From: Bradyrhizobium stylosanthis
GTDB taxonomy: Bacteria; Pseudomonadota; Alphaproteobacteria; Rhizobiales; Xanthobacteraceae
Direction of reading: 5' to 3'
Length of the DNA: 64,000 nucleotides
NCBI RefSeq assembly: GCF_001641335.1
Contig: NZ_LVEM01000001.1
Location: 296,709 to 360,708, forward strand
The notes under the pieces were generated by a model. It did not search any database, had not been told where the DNA came from, and saw nothing but the letters and a program-made list of their open reading frames with translations. The position numbers were made by a program, and so were the translations under genes. Positions 1 through 7,394 of this stretch are shown here, one piece after another (position 1 is the stretch's first letter; each line of letters begins with the position of its first letter).

Positions 1-593
1 AGGGCGGCGACGATCGTCCCGGCAAGCCTCGTGCGAAATCGGGGAAGGCGTCGTCGAAGCACGCCATGGCGGAGGGCAGCGTCTGGTTCCGCGCCGCGAT
101 CGGACGGCGCAAGAACGCGGAAGCGCGCTGGCTGCTGCCGATGATCTGCCGCCGCGGCGGCATCGACAAGCGCGACATCGGCGCCATCAAGATCATGGAC
201 ACCACGACCGAGTTCGAGATCTCCCAGCGGGTCGCGGAGTCCTTCGCCGTGAAGGTCAAGCGTCCGGACAAGGAAGACAGCATCCGGATCGAGCCGATGG
301 CGGATGCGCCGCAGGGCCGCGAGCCCCAGGAGGAACGGTCGCACGAGCCGCGGCGGGAAGATCGCGACGGTGATCATCGCGAGCGGCGCGAGCATCGGCC
401 GCGCGAGAAGGGCTTCAAGCCGGGCGGCAAGGGTTTCGGCGAGCGCGGGCCGAAGTTCGAGGATGCCCCGTCATTCGGAAAGAAAAAGAAGCACAAGAAC
501 AAGCCGGGCCATGCAGAGCCGTCGGTGACGCCGTGGCCCGCAAAGGGCGGCGCGCCGGGCAAGAAGCCGAAGAAGAAAAAGCACCGCGGCTGA
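1..593 (+). CDS. DEAD-box RNA helicase, C-terminal part only
   Basis: The reading frame is open from the window edge, so the helicase core lies outside. What is visible is a DbpA-type C-terminal RNA-binding domain (motifs such as VWFRAAIGRRKNAEARWLLP and GIDKRDIGAIKI), followed by a long low-complexity tail rich in Arg, Gly, Glu and Lys that ends in a run of Lys. In this family the DbpA domain and basic tail tether the ATP-dependent helicase to structured RNA such as rRNA, so a role in ribosome assembly or RNA decay in the cytoplasm is likely. The ATG at 66 is internal and not the start. Helicase motifs cannot be checked here. Confidence 0.85.
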   Translation, partial: GGDDRPGKPRAKSGKASSKHAMAEGSVWFRAAIGRRKNAEARWLLPMICRRGGIDKRDIGAIKIMDTTTEFEISQRVAESFAVKVKRPDKEDSIRIEPMADAPQGREPQEERSHEPRREDRDGDHRERREHRPREKGFKPGGKGFGERGPKFEDAPSFGKKKKHKNKPGHAEPSVTPWPAKGGAPGKKPKKKKHRG

Positions 594-667
594 GAACGCC
601 AGACATGCAGACAGCAATGATGCCGCCGGATTGCGCCGGCGGCATCATCCGAAAAACCTGTGTGGGC

Positions 668-967
668 TCAGCGGCCGCCGCCACCGCCACCACCACCACC
701 GCCGCCACCACCACCGCCGGCATCACGCAGCGCCGAATTGTATCGCGGGTCGGTCTGCCTCATGTAGATGGGCGAGATGTCATGGGTGGTGCGAGCGACG
801 CGACGTGCGCCGCCCTGGTTCGGCAGCTCGACCAGGCCGGCGCAGCCCTCGAAGAAGGCGAATTCGCAGCCATAGGTCCGGTACTGCGCCGCGTTGGCGC
901 TGGTCGCGCTGAACGCCGCCGTCGCAGCAAATGCAATCAAGGCAACTTTCGACAAAGTGAGTTTCAT
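668..967 (-). CDS. Small exported protein with a 15-glycine C-terminal tail
   Basis: A 99-residue protein starting at MKLTLSKVALIAF, a clear Sec signal peptide with a cleavage-like ANA-A site near residue 26. The mature part has two Cys (YGCEFAFFEGC), suggesting a periplasmic disulfide, then a polar stretch and a tail of exactly 15 consecutive Gly before a final Arg. An upstream in-frame ATG at 1012 is possible but would put 15 residues before the signal peptide. The Gly run is coded by mixed GGC and GGT codons, so it is not a pure trinucleotide repeat. I do not recognise a family and assign no function. Confidence 0.7.
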   Translation of the reverse strand: MKLTLSKVALIAFAATAAFSATSANAAQYRTYGCEFAFFEGCAGLVELPNQGGARRVARTTHDISPIYMRQTDPRYNSALRDAGGGGGGGGGGGGGGGR

Positions 968-1094
968 GGATCTTCTCCAGTCTCGGTTCGGCGAAACCGG
1001 AACGGCCCGCACAGTTCTTCGACGGGAGCTGACCGAAGCCGGTTCGAGCGCGCGGCTTCACGCCCGCGTGAGCCGCGACTTGCCGGCTGGGACG

Positions 1095-1628
1095 TTAGGT
1101 CGCGGTGAGGTCGCGGAGCATGTAGGTCGCAGCCTCGCCATAGGAGGCGAGCTTTGCGCGCAGTTGCGCATCCGCCGGAACCGCCCGAAAGCCGTGCCGC
1201 TCCCACAGCGGCTTCGTGGCATAGACCGAGACCAGCGTGAGCGTCGCGATACCTGACGCACGGGCCAGCCTTTCCATGTCAGCGATATAAGCGCGCGACG
1301 CGCCGCCGCGGAAATCCGGCAGCACCGCGACGTCGTGCACATAGAGGCAGTCAGCACCGTCGGGGATTTGCTCGAGAAAAACGTCGAGCGGCGGAATGCT
1401 GTGCTGCTTCCAGGGATGCGCCAGCCCATACCCGGCGATTGCATCATCTGCGACGAGCACGCGGCAGCCGTCTGGACAGAGCCGCATCTTCTCCGCGAAC
1501 ACCTCCGCCCGTTCCGGAAGGTCGGGATGGATGCGCGCCGCGATCGCGCTGATCGCGGGAAGGTCGGAGGTGCGGGCGTTGCGCCAGTGCGGCTTGATCA
1601 TGTCGGTCGTCGCTTTCGTCTCGCTCAT
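1095..1628 (-). CDS. GNAT-family N-acetyltransferase
   Basis: A 177-residue GNAT fold protein. The conserved core is visible: LYVHDVAVLPDFRGG (beta4 and the acetyl-CoA pyrophosphate loop, here in a variant form of the Q/R-x-x-G-x-G/A motif), then an alpha helix with RAYIADMERLARASG, and LVSVYATKPLWERHGFRAV, the usual beta5 plus the Tyr/Trp-x-x-x-G-F element. It should transfer an acetyl group from acetyl-CoA to an amine of an unknown substrate. It is a single gene, divergent from the secreted repeat protein at 1748. The start ATG at 1628 is the first in frame. The substrate cannot be inferred. Confidence 0.85.
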   Translation of the reverse strand: MSETKATTDMIKPHWRNARTSDLPAISAIAARIHPDLPERAEVFAEKMRLCPDGCRVLVADDAIAGYGLAHPWKQHSIPPLDVFLEQIPDGADCLYVHDVAVLPDFRGGASRAYIADMERLARASGIATLTLVSVYATKPLWERHGFRAVPADAQLRAKLASYGEAATYMLRDLTAT

Positions 1629-1747
1629 TCCAGTTTATTCCGCCGTGCCGGTCCGCGCAGCGAAAAATATCTTGGCGGCTTCCGCAGGAATACGATGCCG
1701 TCTGCGGCGTCCTACCCATGCAAGCCAATTGCATGACAGGAGACACC

Positions 1748-2134
1748 ATGACGTCCTCGATCCGCCTCGTGCTCACGCTCGCCGTCTCGCTCGCGCTCGT
1801 TCCCGCCGCCTTCGCCGCGCCGCCGACCAAGACCGGCAAGACCGACAAGGGCACCGTGCTCACCGACGCCAAGGGCATGAGCCTCTACACGTTCGACAAG
1901 GATGCAGACGGAAAATCGGCCTGCAACGGCCCGTGCGCGACGAACTGGCCGGTGCTGAAGGCCGAGGCCAGCGATGCCGCCGGCGACGGCTACACCATCA
2001 TCACCCGCGACGACGGCTCGAAGCAGTGGGCCTACAAGGGCAAGCCGCTCTACACCTTCGCCAAGGACACCAAGCCCGGCGACGTCACCGGCGACGGCTT
2101 TCTGAACGGCGCCTGGCACCTGGCGATGCCGTAG
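1748..2134 (+). CDS. Exported protein with two YTF-type repeats (COG4315-like)
   Basis: A 128-residue protein beginning MTSSIRLVLTLAVSLAL, a Sec signal peptide ending at AFA-A. The mature part carries two repeats built on the same pattern: GMSLYTFDKDADGKSAC with CNGPCATNWPVL, and GKPLYTFAKDTKPGD. This is the arrangement of the small secreted lipoprotein-like repeat family often annotated COG4315. The CNGPC pair suggests a disulfide or metal site. AGGAG lies 7 bases before the ATG, which decides this start over the ATG at 1718. A 6-bp inverted repeat, ATGCAA-GCCAA-TTGCAT, sits at 1718-1734. The biochemical role of the family is unknown. Confidence 0.85.
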   Translation: MTSSIRLVLTLAVSLALVPAAFAAPPTKTGKTDKGTVLTDAKGMSLYTFDKDADGKSACNGPCATNWPVLKAEASDAAGDGYTIITRDDGSKQWAYKGKPLYTFAKDTKPGDVTGDGFLNGAWHLAMP

Positions 2135-2194
2135 TCCGTCTCCGGGATGCGCGGGGCGGGCTGTGTGACGCAGCCTGTCCTCGCATCGCACGCT

Positions 2195-2623
2195 TTACGC
2201 GGGCGGTGCTGGCACCAGACCATGGCGCAGCATCGTCTCTTTCATCTTCGCGGGATCTGGCGGCGTGCCGGCCGACAGGAGCGCGGCCATCTCCCTGAAA
2301 TACTGCGGTCCCAGCACGCCAGGGCTCAGGATGCACAGGCATGTCGCAGGCCCGGCTGACCGGTTGGCGAAGCCGTGCACGACGCCACGCTTGATGAAGA
2401 CGGATTCGCCGGGACCAAGATCGGTCTGCGCGCCGTCGATCGTCCAGGTCGAGACGCCGGACAGCCCGTAGATCGTTTCGTCCCAGCGGTCGTGATAGTG
2501 CGGGATCGGCATCCGCGCATTGGGCTGCAGCGTCATTTCGAAGATGTCGACGCTGCCGGCGGTGTCGTCCTTGCTCTGCAGGAAGCGGAGCTGAAGCGAG
2601 CCGAAATCAATGATGTTGGACAT
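2195..2623 (-). CDS. Single-domain cupin protein
   Basis: A 142-residue cupin starting at MSNIIDFGSLQLRF. Motif 1 is seen in MPIPHYHDRWDETIYGLSG (H-x-H with the downstream Glu) and motif 2 in GPGESVFIKRGVVHGFAN (P/R-x6-H-x-x-N), so all four usual metal ligands (three His and a Glu) appear present. Such proteins bind Mn, Fe, Zn or Ni and act as dioxygenases, isomerases or ligand sensors; nothing nearby tells which. A longer frame opens at 2704, but the MSNIID start fits the domain boundary better. It points toward the COG4315-like gene and shares no operon. Confidence 0.85.
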   Translation of the reverse strand: MSNIIDFGSLQLRFLQSKDDTAGSVDIFEMTLQPNARMPIPHYHDRWDETIYGLSGVSTWTIDGAQTDLGPGESVFIKRGVVHGFANRSAGPATCLCILSPGVLGPQYFREMAALLSAGTPPDPAKMKETMLRHGLVPAPPA

Positions 2624-3080
2624 GGCTGTTTCGCCTGGATGAAAGGCTGCATCGAGACCGCGGCGCTCGGTCAGTTCGCAACGAAAGCGACCGCCGCCCG
2701 TCATACGCCATAAGCCCGCGTGCCTGCAATTTGCTCATCGCGTGCGGCGGACGCTTCTCCGCACCGCGTTCGTCGTCCGGGGGCCTGCAGGCCGGACTGA
2801 TCTCAAGTTGGCGGATGCAATCGCAGCAACTTTAGAGACGCAGGATACCGTCCGCGGCCCCTCGTCGCTCGAAGCGAAATTATTTCAAGTCGAGAGTCCG
2901 AAAGCGAACCGAAGTCACGATCCCGGTTGGCCATAGTGGGCTCAGGCAGGGGGCGAAAGCGGCTTTTCAGCAGCATCGCTCCAATTCGAGAATAGGGGCA
3001 CTGGTTTCCCGGTGCGGCCCGCACCTGGGAGAGCTTCTGGAAGTCTTCAATCCATTGTCTGGTTTCGCGTGAAGGGATGA
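2624..3080. other. Intergenic region with no gene seen
   Basis: About 457 bases between the cupin start and the phasin start. Open frames here lack ribosome sites and recognisable sequence. It presumably holds the divergent promoters of both genes. I found no GGAAC-N16/17-CGTT site and no strong inverted repeat. Confidence 0.5.
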
Positions 3081-3572
3081 ATGACGATGAATGATGCCAA
3101 TGTGAAAGCCGGGACGAATGCCGCTCCGCTGGGCGGGCCGGCGAACGGCGGTGCAAAGTTCAAGTTCGACATGCCATTTTTCAACATCCAGGCGATCTTC
3201 GGCGATCTCGCCGAGCAGGGCGCCGCGCGGGCCAAGGCCGATATCGAGCAGATGAAGGCGGCTTCCGAGGAGATCACCGGGGCGCTCCGCGAAGCCTGTT
3301 CGAGCAACGCCACGCGTGCAGCCGATTACGGCGCCAAGGTCATCGAAATTTCAAACATCAACACCAGCTCCACGCTGGAATTCCTGTCCCAGCTTGCGGA
3401 TGCGAGGTCGTTTGCGGACGTCGTGAACCTTTCCACCGCCCACAGCCGCAAGACCTTCGAAGCGGCTTCCAGCCAAAACCGGGAGCTTTGGGACCTTGCC
3501 CAGAAGGTCGCCACCGAGACGGCCGAGCCGATCAAGAAAAGCTTCAACCGGGTTCTGCATAGGGCTGCTTGA
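3081..3572 (+). CDS. Phasin-family protein
   Basis: A 163-residue helical protein. After a low-complexity Gly/Ala/Asn lead comes KFDMPFFNIQAIFGDLAEQG, then an amphipathic helical region (residues about 45-155) typical of Phasin_2: SNATRAADYGAKVIEISNIN, FLSQLADARSFADVVNLSTA and the end NRELWDLAQKVATETAEPIK. Phasins coat polyhydroxyalkanoate granules in the cytoplasm and, in rhizobia, small phasin-like proteins also bind lipids. GAAGGG upstream would serve either the ATG at 3081 or that at 3087. It is probably monocistronic, since a long hairpin follows the stop. No PHA synthase is in the window. Confidence 0.85.
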   Translation: MTMNDANVKAGTNAAPLGGPANGGAKFKFDMPFFNIQAIFGDLAEQGAARAKADIEQMKAASEEITGALREACSSNATRAADYGAKVIEISNINTSSTLEFLSQLADARSFADVVNLSTAHSRKTFEAASSQNRELWDLAQKVATETAEPIKKSFNRVLHRAA

Positions 3573-3594
3573 ATCGAGGCGACCGGCCGCGTGA

Positions 3595-3641
3595 ATCGGC
3601 TGGACGAGCGTCTTCGCCAGAAGAGACGCCGTCCAGCCGAT
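3595..3641 (+). other. Long hairpin downstream of the phasin gene
   Basis: A 12-bp perfect outer stem (ATCGGCTGGACG with CGTCCAGCCGAT), one bulged A, then a 6-bp inner stem (GCGTCT with AGACGC) around a 10-base loop. It begins 22 bases after the phasin stop. No T-run follows, so it may stabilise the 3' end of the mRNA or work with Rho rather than be a classical intrinsic terminator. Confidence 0.6.
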
Positions 3642-3688
3642 GCGGCGACAGCGTGCCGCAATGTGATGCCAGGCTGGAGGAGATCAGG

Positions 3689-3919
3689 ATGGGTATGGTG
3701 ATGATCAAATGCCCGGAAACGGGCCGCGCCATTTCGACGGGCATCGAGATGGATCGCGAGCGGTTTCGGTGCAGTACGGTGTTCTTTTCGCGCACATATT
3801 GCGGGATGTGCGCGGCGACGCACGAATGGTTCGCCCGAGAGGCCTGGGTCTATGAATCGGTCTTGGCGAACGGGAATTCCGGGGGCGGCGGGCAGCCGTT
3901 CCGCGCCGGCGCGGCGTGA
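3689..3919 (+). CDS. Small Cys-rich protein, possible zinc ribbon
   Basis: A 76-residue protein starting MGMVMIKCPETGRAISTGIE. GGAGG lies 8 bases before this ATG, so it is preferred over an ATG at 3569 that overlaps the phasin stop. Cys8, Cys28, Cys38 and Cys41 with His45 (the last three in TYCGMCAATH) could bind one zinc, but this is inference from spacing only. I recall near-identical short hypothetical proteins with the CPETGRxISTGIE opening in Bradyrhizobium. Its last 70 bases overlap the end of the Crp/Fnr gene on the other strand. Function unknown. Confidence 0.7.
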   Translation: MGMVMIKCPETGRAISTGIEMDRERFRCSTVFFSRTYCGMCAATHEWFAREAWVYESVLANGNSGGGGQPFRAGAA

Positions 3920-4644
3920 AGCAGCCTGACGGCATCCTGCGAGACGATCCGATCGATCCTGCGGCTCATCACCTTGTAGCACTCGCATGCGACGACCTCG
4001 AGCCGTCGCCTGTCGATCTCGAGTTGGCCGCGCCGGTTGGATTTCAGCGCCCGTGACGCGCGAAGTGCGCTCACGACGTGCGTGACGGTGGTCCGCCGGA
4101 CGCCGAGCAACTCCGACAACGTCTCCTGCGTCAGGGGCAGGACGTCGCCGCAGCCCTCCATCCGATCGTGAATGTGAAGCAGCCAGCGGGCAAGGCGCGC
4201 TTCGACGGAATGCAGCGCATTGCAGGCCGCGACGTGCTGGACTTGCGTCATCAGCGCCCTGGTGAAGATCTGAACCGTGGTTGCGAGGGCGGCACTGCGT
4301 TCGAGCGCAGCATGAAATCGCGCGGGCGAAATCTGCAGAGCGGTTCCGGCCACGCGGACGACTGCGGTCATGGGTGATCGGGTCGGACCGAGCGCCGTCA
4401 GAAGTCCGACGGCGCCGTCGTTGCCGATCACGGCAGTTGCCGCCGTCTGTCCGTTCGGCAACTCCATGATGAGGGCGATCGCGCCGCTGCAGGGAAAGGA
4501 CAGGTGCTCGATCCTGTCGCCCGATCGCACCAGGACCGCGTCGTGCCGGAGCTCTACTTTTCGCAAATGGGGGGCAAGCAATGCGAAATCGGCCGGCGGT
4601 AACGCAGCTAACAACCGATTACCAACTCTGGTCGCTTGCTCCAT
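3850..4644 (-). CDS. Crp/Fnr-family transcriptional regulator
   Basis: A 264-residue protein. Residues about 15-120 form a cyclic-nucleotide-binding-like beta roll (KVELRHDAVLVRSGDRIEHLSFPCSG), then a dimer helix (ARLARWLLHIHDRM) and a C-terminal winged helix with LTQETLSELLGVRRTTVTHV as the recognition motif. No N-terminal Fnr Cys cluster is present, so it is not an oxygen-sensing Fnr. An in-frame ATG at 4716 exists, but the EcfG-type promoter at 4730-4754 would leave it almost no leader; the ATG at 4644 (MEQATRVGN) is therefore chosen. The gene is likely induced by the general stress response. Its effector and targets are unknown. Confidence 0.85.
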   Translation of the reverse strand: MEQATRVGNRLLAALPPADFALLAPHLRKVELRHDAVLVRSGDRIEHLSFPCSGAIALIMELPNGQTAATAVIGNDGAVGLLTALGPTRSPMTAVVRVAGTALQISPARFHAALERSAALATTVQIFTRALMTQVQHVAACNALHSVEARLARWLLHIHDRMEGCGDVLPLTQETLSELLGVRRTTVTHVVSALRASRALKSNRRGQLEIDRRRLEVVACECYKVMSRRIDRIVSQDAVRLLHAAPARNGCPPPPEFPFAKTDS

Positions 4645-4729
4645 CACGGGAAGCGTCCCTGGACGGAGGCCCGGCAGACGCGTTTTCACCGGTCGGGTCG
4701 CGCTGCCGCTTGCCATGGCAGTCGAAATA

Positions 4730-4754
4730 AACGCGACTTAAAAGTTAATGTTCC
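4730..4754 (-). promoter_or_regulatory. Sigma-EcfG-type promoter for the Crp/Fnr gene
   Basis: On the minus strand GGAAC (4754-4750) and CGTT (4733-4730) are separated by exactly 16 bases. This equals the published consensus of the alphaproteobacterial general-stress sigma factor EcfG. Transcription would start near 4722, giving a leader of about 78 bases to the ATG at 4644. Confidence 0.7.
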
Positions 4755-4859
4755 TCGGAGGGATTGGCAAGCCGGTGCGCGAATGTGTCCGATTGCGATC
4801 AGGCCGTCGAAGATCGCAGCCGGCCGTTCGCAACTGCGCGTCTGACGCGAGGGTGGTTC

Positions 4860-5414
4860 CTACCTCAGCCCCTCATAGACCATCAGCCCGCGGGCGACCT
4901 GCAATTTGCGGATCGCGCGCGGCAGCAGCTTCTCCGGCTGGTGCAGGTAGCGCCAGGAGGTGAGGGTGAATGCCGACAGCGTGCCGCATTCGTCGTCGAA
5001 CGGCGCCAGCACGCCGGTGACGCTCACCGGTGTATGCGGGCGGGCATTGAAGGGCAGCAGCAGGAGCTCGAGATAAGCCTTGCTGCCGTCCTCGCGCGTG
5101 GCGGTGAGGCCGGCGATTGCGCCCAGCGTTTCGTCGGCGACGATGGTCGTGATCTCCTCGATCTCGCGCCGGCTCGTCTCGGTGAACAGCGCGGCGAAGC
5201 TCGCGTCCTTGAGGTCGCGTCCGGTGAGCGCGCAGACACGCGTGCCGGCGACGCGGAACGGGAAGCCGAGATTGGGCTCGCAGGAGAGCACGAAGATGTC
5301 GCCGAGCAGCTCGCGGACCGCGGCTGGATCGATGTCCGCCCGGTCGGGCGCCCGCGCGGTGCCACGCTTCTTGTCCCAATACGTGAAGAACGCGCGGCTC
5401 GACGAGTGTTTCAT
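4860..5414 (-). CDS. Stand-alone PAS-domain protein (PAS_5 type)
   Basis: A 184-residue protein made almost wholly of one PAS domain. The start FFTYWDKKRGTARAPDRADI is typical of the alphaproteobacterial PAS_5 family, followed by FRVAGTRVCALTGRDLKDAS and the domain end near SVTGVLAPF. It has no kinase, GGDEF or HTH output domain, so it probably acts by binding a partner or ligand in the cytoplasm; the Caulobacter protein MopJ is a member of this type and influences motility and the cell cycle. It stands alone, convergent with nothing, and starts close to the AT-rich region before the structured RNA. Confidence 0.8.
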   Translation of the reverse strand: MKHSSSRAFFTYWDKKRGTARAPDRADIDPAAVRELLGDIFVLSCEPNLGFPFRVAGTRVCALTGRDLKDASFAALFTETSRREIEEITTIVADETLGAIAGLTATREDGSKAYLELLLLPFNARPHTPVSVTGVLAPFDDECGTLSAFTLTSWRYLHQPEKLLPRAIRKLQVARGLMVYEGLR

Positions 5415-5597
5415 GGCTGAACGCTAACCCCGGGGTACGACTTCCGGGACAGATCTGTCCCGCTTCAGTGCACCCGCGATCCCTTCTGTTGTTGTGCAGG
5501 AGGCGATTTGCAGCGTCCATGCCGGGACGGCGTTTTCGCGCCCGTTAAGGCCGTCTTTGCGTTGTTAACGTTAAATTAACTATGCGCTTTGTGCCTC

Positions 5598-5791
5598 GCG
5601 CGGCCCTGCTATGGTGACCGCGGTCGCAAGCCTCGCCGCTTTTCTCCAGGTTCTCGGCGAGGTCTGTACACAGGGCGTCAAACAGTTTGGCCACGGGCCG
5701 GGGAGGGGTGGGGATACACCTTCATTCCCTGGGGGTTCGGAAGGCCGACACGGACAGGCAGGGCTTTCCCAGGGCCCTGCCTTTTCCTTTT
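5598..5791 (+). ncRNA. Candidate structured RNA or attenuator leader
   Basis: No protein is readable here, but the strand is full of complementary segments: a 10-bp palindrome at 5616-5625, a hairpin of 8 bp at 5631-5662 (CCTCGCCG with CGGCGAGG, CTCC in its loop), a small hairpin around 5707-5720, and CCTTC-ATTCC pairing near 5719-5743. GCCCTGC at 5603-5609 can close the whole structure with GCAGGGC at 5758-5764, the same bases that form the first arm of the terminator at 5757-5791. An AT-rich block at 5560-5585 could be its promoter. It may be a free small RNA or a leader controlling the rhomboid gene. Its length resembles 6S RNA but I could not match it to that or any other family. Confidence 0.5.
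5757..5791 (+). terminator. Intrinsic terminator before the rhomboid gene
   Basis: An 8-bp perfect stem, GGCAGGGC (5757-5764) with GCCCTGCC (5774-5781), a 9-base loop, and the T-rich tail TTTTCCTTTT. It lies 77 bases before the proposed rhomboid start. It ends the candidate RNA or attenuates the gene. Confidence 0.8.
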
Positions 5792-5867
5792 GTGCACTTG
5801 CGCCGGGACGGTAAAGGCGACTATCTCCAAGACTGTCGCTCCGATCGGGCCTGAAAGCGAAGCTGCC

Positions 5868-6674
5868 TTGGATTCCCCGCAAGATTCGTCGCCGGACGTG
5901 CCGGCCGTCGTCGAAGAGGCTCCGCGCGAGCCGATCCTGACGCTGCCCGTGGCGCTGACCGCCTATATCGCGCTGCTGGCGGTGATCCATCTGCGGGTGC
6001 TGCTGCCGCCGGAGCTGGAGAACTGGACCATCGACGTCTTCGGCTTCATCCCGAAGCGCTACGATTCCTCGCTGCTCAATCTGCAGATCCCGGGCGGGGC
6101 CGGTGCCAAGGTCTGGAGCTTCGTCACCTATTCGCTGCTGCACGCCAATCTGACCCATCTCGGCTTCAACGTGCTCTGGCTGCTGCCGTTCGGCAGCGCG
6201 CTGGCGCGGCGCTTCGGCGCAGTCAGGTTCTTTATCTTCATGGCGGTGACGGCGGCGGCCGGCGCGCTGGCCCATCTCGTCACCCATGAGCATGCGGTGG
6301 CGCCGATGATCGGCGCCTCGGCCTCGGTGTCGGGCGCAATGGCGGCCGCGATCCGCTTCGCCTTCGCCCGCGGCAGCTTCCTGTCCTTCTCCCGTTCGGA
6401 TGCCGATACCGCCGCGAAAGTTCCCGCGCTGCCGCTGTCGCGTGCGCTGCGCGACGGGCGGGTGGTCGCGTTCCTCGCCGTGTGGTTCGGCGTCAACATC
6501 ATCTTCGGCGTCGGTGCGATCGGCGTCGATGCCGAAACCACCAGCGTCGCCTGGCAGGCGCATATCGGCGGCTTCTTCGCCGGCCTGCTGCTGTTCGCGC
6601 TGTTCGATCCCGTGCCGCGCGTGCGAAGCGATGCTGCGGATGCGTCATCACGGGACGTTTCAGATCGCATCTGA
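5868..6674 (+). CDS. Rhomboid-family intramembrane serine protease
   Basis: A 268-residue membrane protein with about six hydrophobic segments. The rhomboid hallmarks are present: HANLTHLGFN (residues 92-101, the conserved His/Asn helix), the nucleophile in SVSG with Ser155, and the catalytic His232 in AWQAHIGGFFAG. It should cleave transmembrane substrates within the inner membrane. The frame is open upstream to 5589, but that part crosses a transcription terminator and reads as non-protein, so the TTG at 5868 (DSPQDSSPDVP) is proposed as start; this is inferred. A region between TM segments (residues about 168-198) is a polar insert. Substrate unknown. Confidence 0.85.
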   Translation: MDSPQDSSPDVPAVVEEAPREPILTLPVALTAYIALLAVIHLRVLLPPELENWTIDVFGFIPKRYDSSLLNLQIPGGAGAKVWSFVTYSLLHANLTHLGFNVLWLLPFGSALARRFGAVRFFIFMAVTAAAGALAHLVTHEHAVAPMIGASASVSGAMAAAIRFAFARGSFLSFSRSDADTAAKVPALPLSRALRDGRVVAFLAVWFGVNIIFGVGAIGVDAETTSVAWQAHIGGFFAGLLLFALFDPVPRVRSDAADASSRDVSDRI

Positions 6675-6865
6675 AGCGGCGCTTGCGGGACGGCCCGAAT
6701 TCATCCATCATTCGCGTGAAGAATGTGCCGAAGCGACAAGCCCATAGAGGCAACGCTTCGACAAGCGCGCGAGCGTGAAACCCGCGCCGAAACTGTTAGT
6801 TGAAGACTCGCGAACAAGTCCGGGACCGCCGCCAAGGCGGACGGCTCCGATTCAGGGAGGCGACA

Positions 6866-7294
6866 ATGACGGTACGTTCCATTCTCAACACCAAGGGCCA
6901 CCAGATCATGAGCGTCGAACCCGACGCCAAGCTGGCTGCCGCGGTCAAGCTGCTCGGCGAGAAGAAGATCGGCGCGGTGCTGGTGATGAACCAGAGCCGG
7001 CTGGAAGGCATCCTGTCCGAGCGCGACATCGTGCGCGTGCTCGGCGAGCGCGGCGCCGCCGTCCTGGAGGCGCCGGTCTCGGAGGTGATGACCCGCAAGG
7101 TCGTGACCTGCAAGGAGACCGACACGGTGGCCGAGCTGATGGAGACGATGACGACAGGCAAGTTCCGCCATCTGCCCGTCCTCGATAACGGCAAGGTGGT
7201 CGGCCTGATCTCGATCGGCGACATCGTCAAATGGCGTGTCCGCGAATACGAGACCGAGCAGGAAGCCCTGCGCGACTACATCAAGACGGCCTGA
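6866..7294 (+). CDS. CBS-pair domain protein
   Basis: A 142-residue protein consisting of two CBS motifs. The first is around VEPDAKLAAAVKLLGEKKIG to LEGILSERDIVRVL, the second around VTCKETDTVAELMETMTTG to VVGLISIGDIVKWRV. Such free-standing CBS pairs bind adenine nucleotides such as AMP, ATP or SAM and modulate partner proteins. GGGAGG is placed just before this ATG, which decides against the ATG at 6800. It lies 190 bases after the rhomboid gene with no other gene between, so it may have its own promoter. The partner is not evident. Confidence 0.9.
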   Translation: MTVRSILNTKGHQIMSVEPDAKLAAAVKLLGEKKIGAVLVMNQSRLEGILSERDIVRVLGERGAAVLEAPVSEVMTRKVVTCKETDTVAELMETMTTGKFRHLPVLDNGKVVGLISIGDIVKWRVREYETEQEALRDYIKTA

Positions 7295-7394
7295 CCGGGG
7301 CCCGATCCGGACGAGCGCGCAGCGCGGCGTTCCGGAAGAAAGATCGTGCGCGAACAATCACGTGACGCGCGACAAGCTTCGCTCTCGCCGCGCC

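Noticed and set aside
5598..5766. 6S RNA as identity of the structured RNA
   Set aside because: Length and closing stem are similar, but conserved 6S bases and its usual gene neighbours were not recognised.
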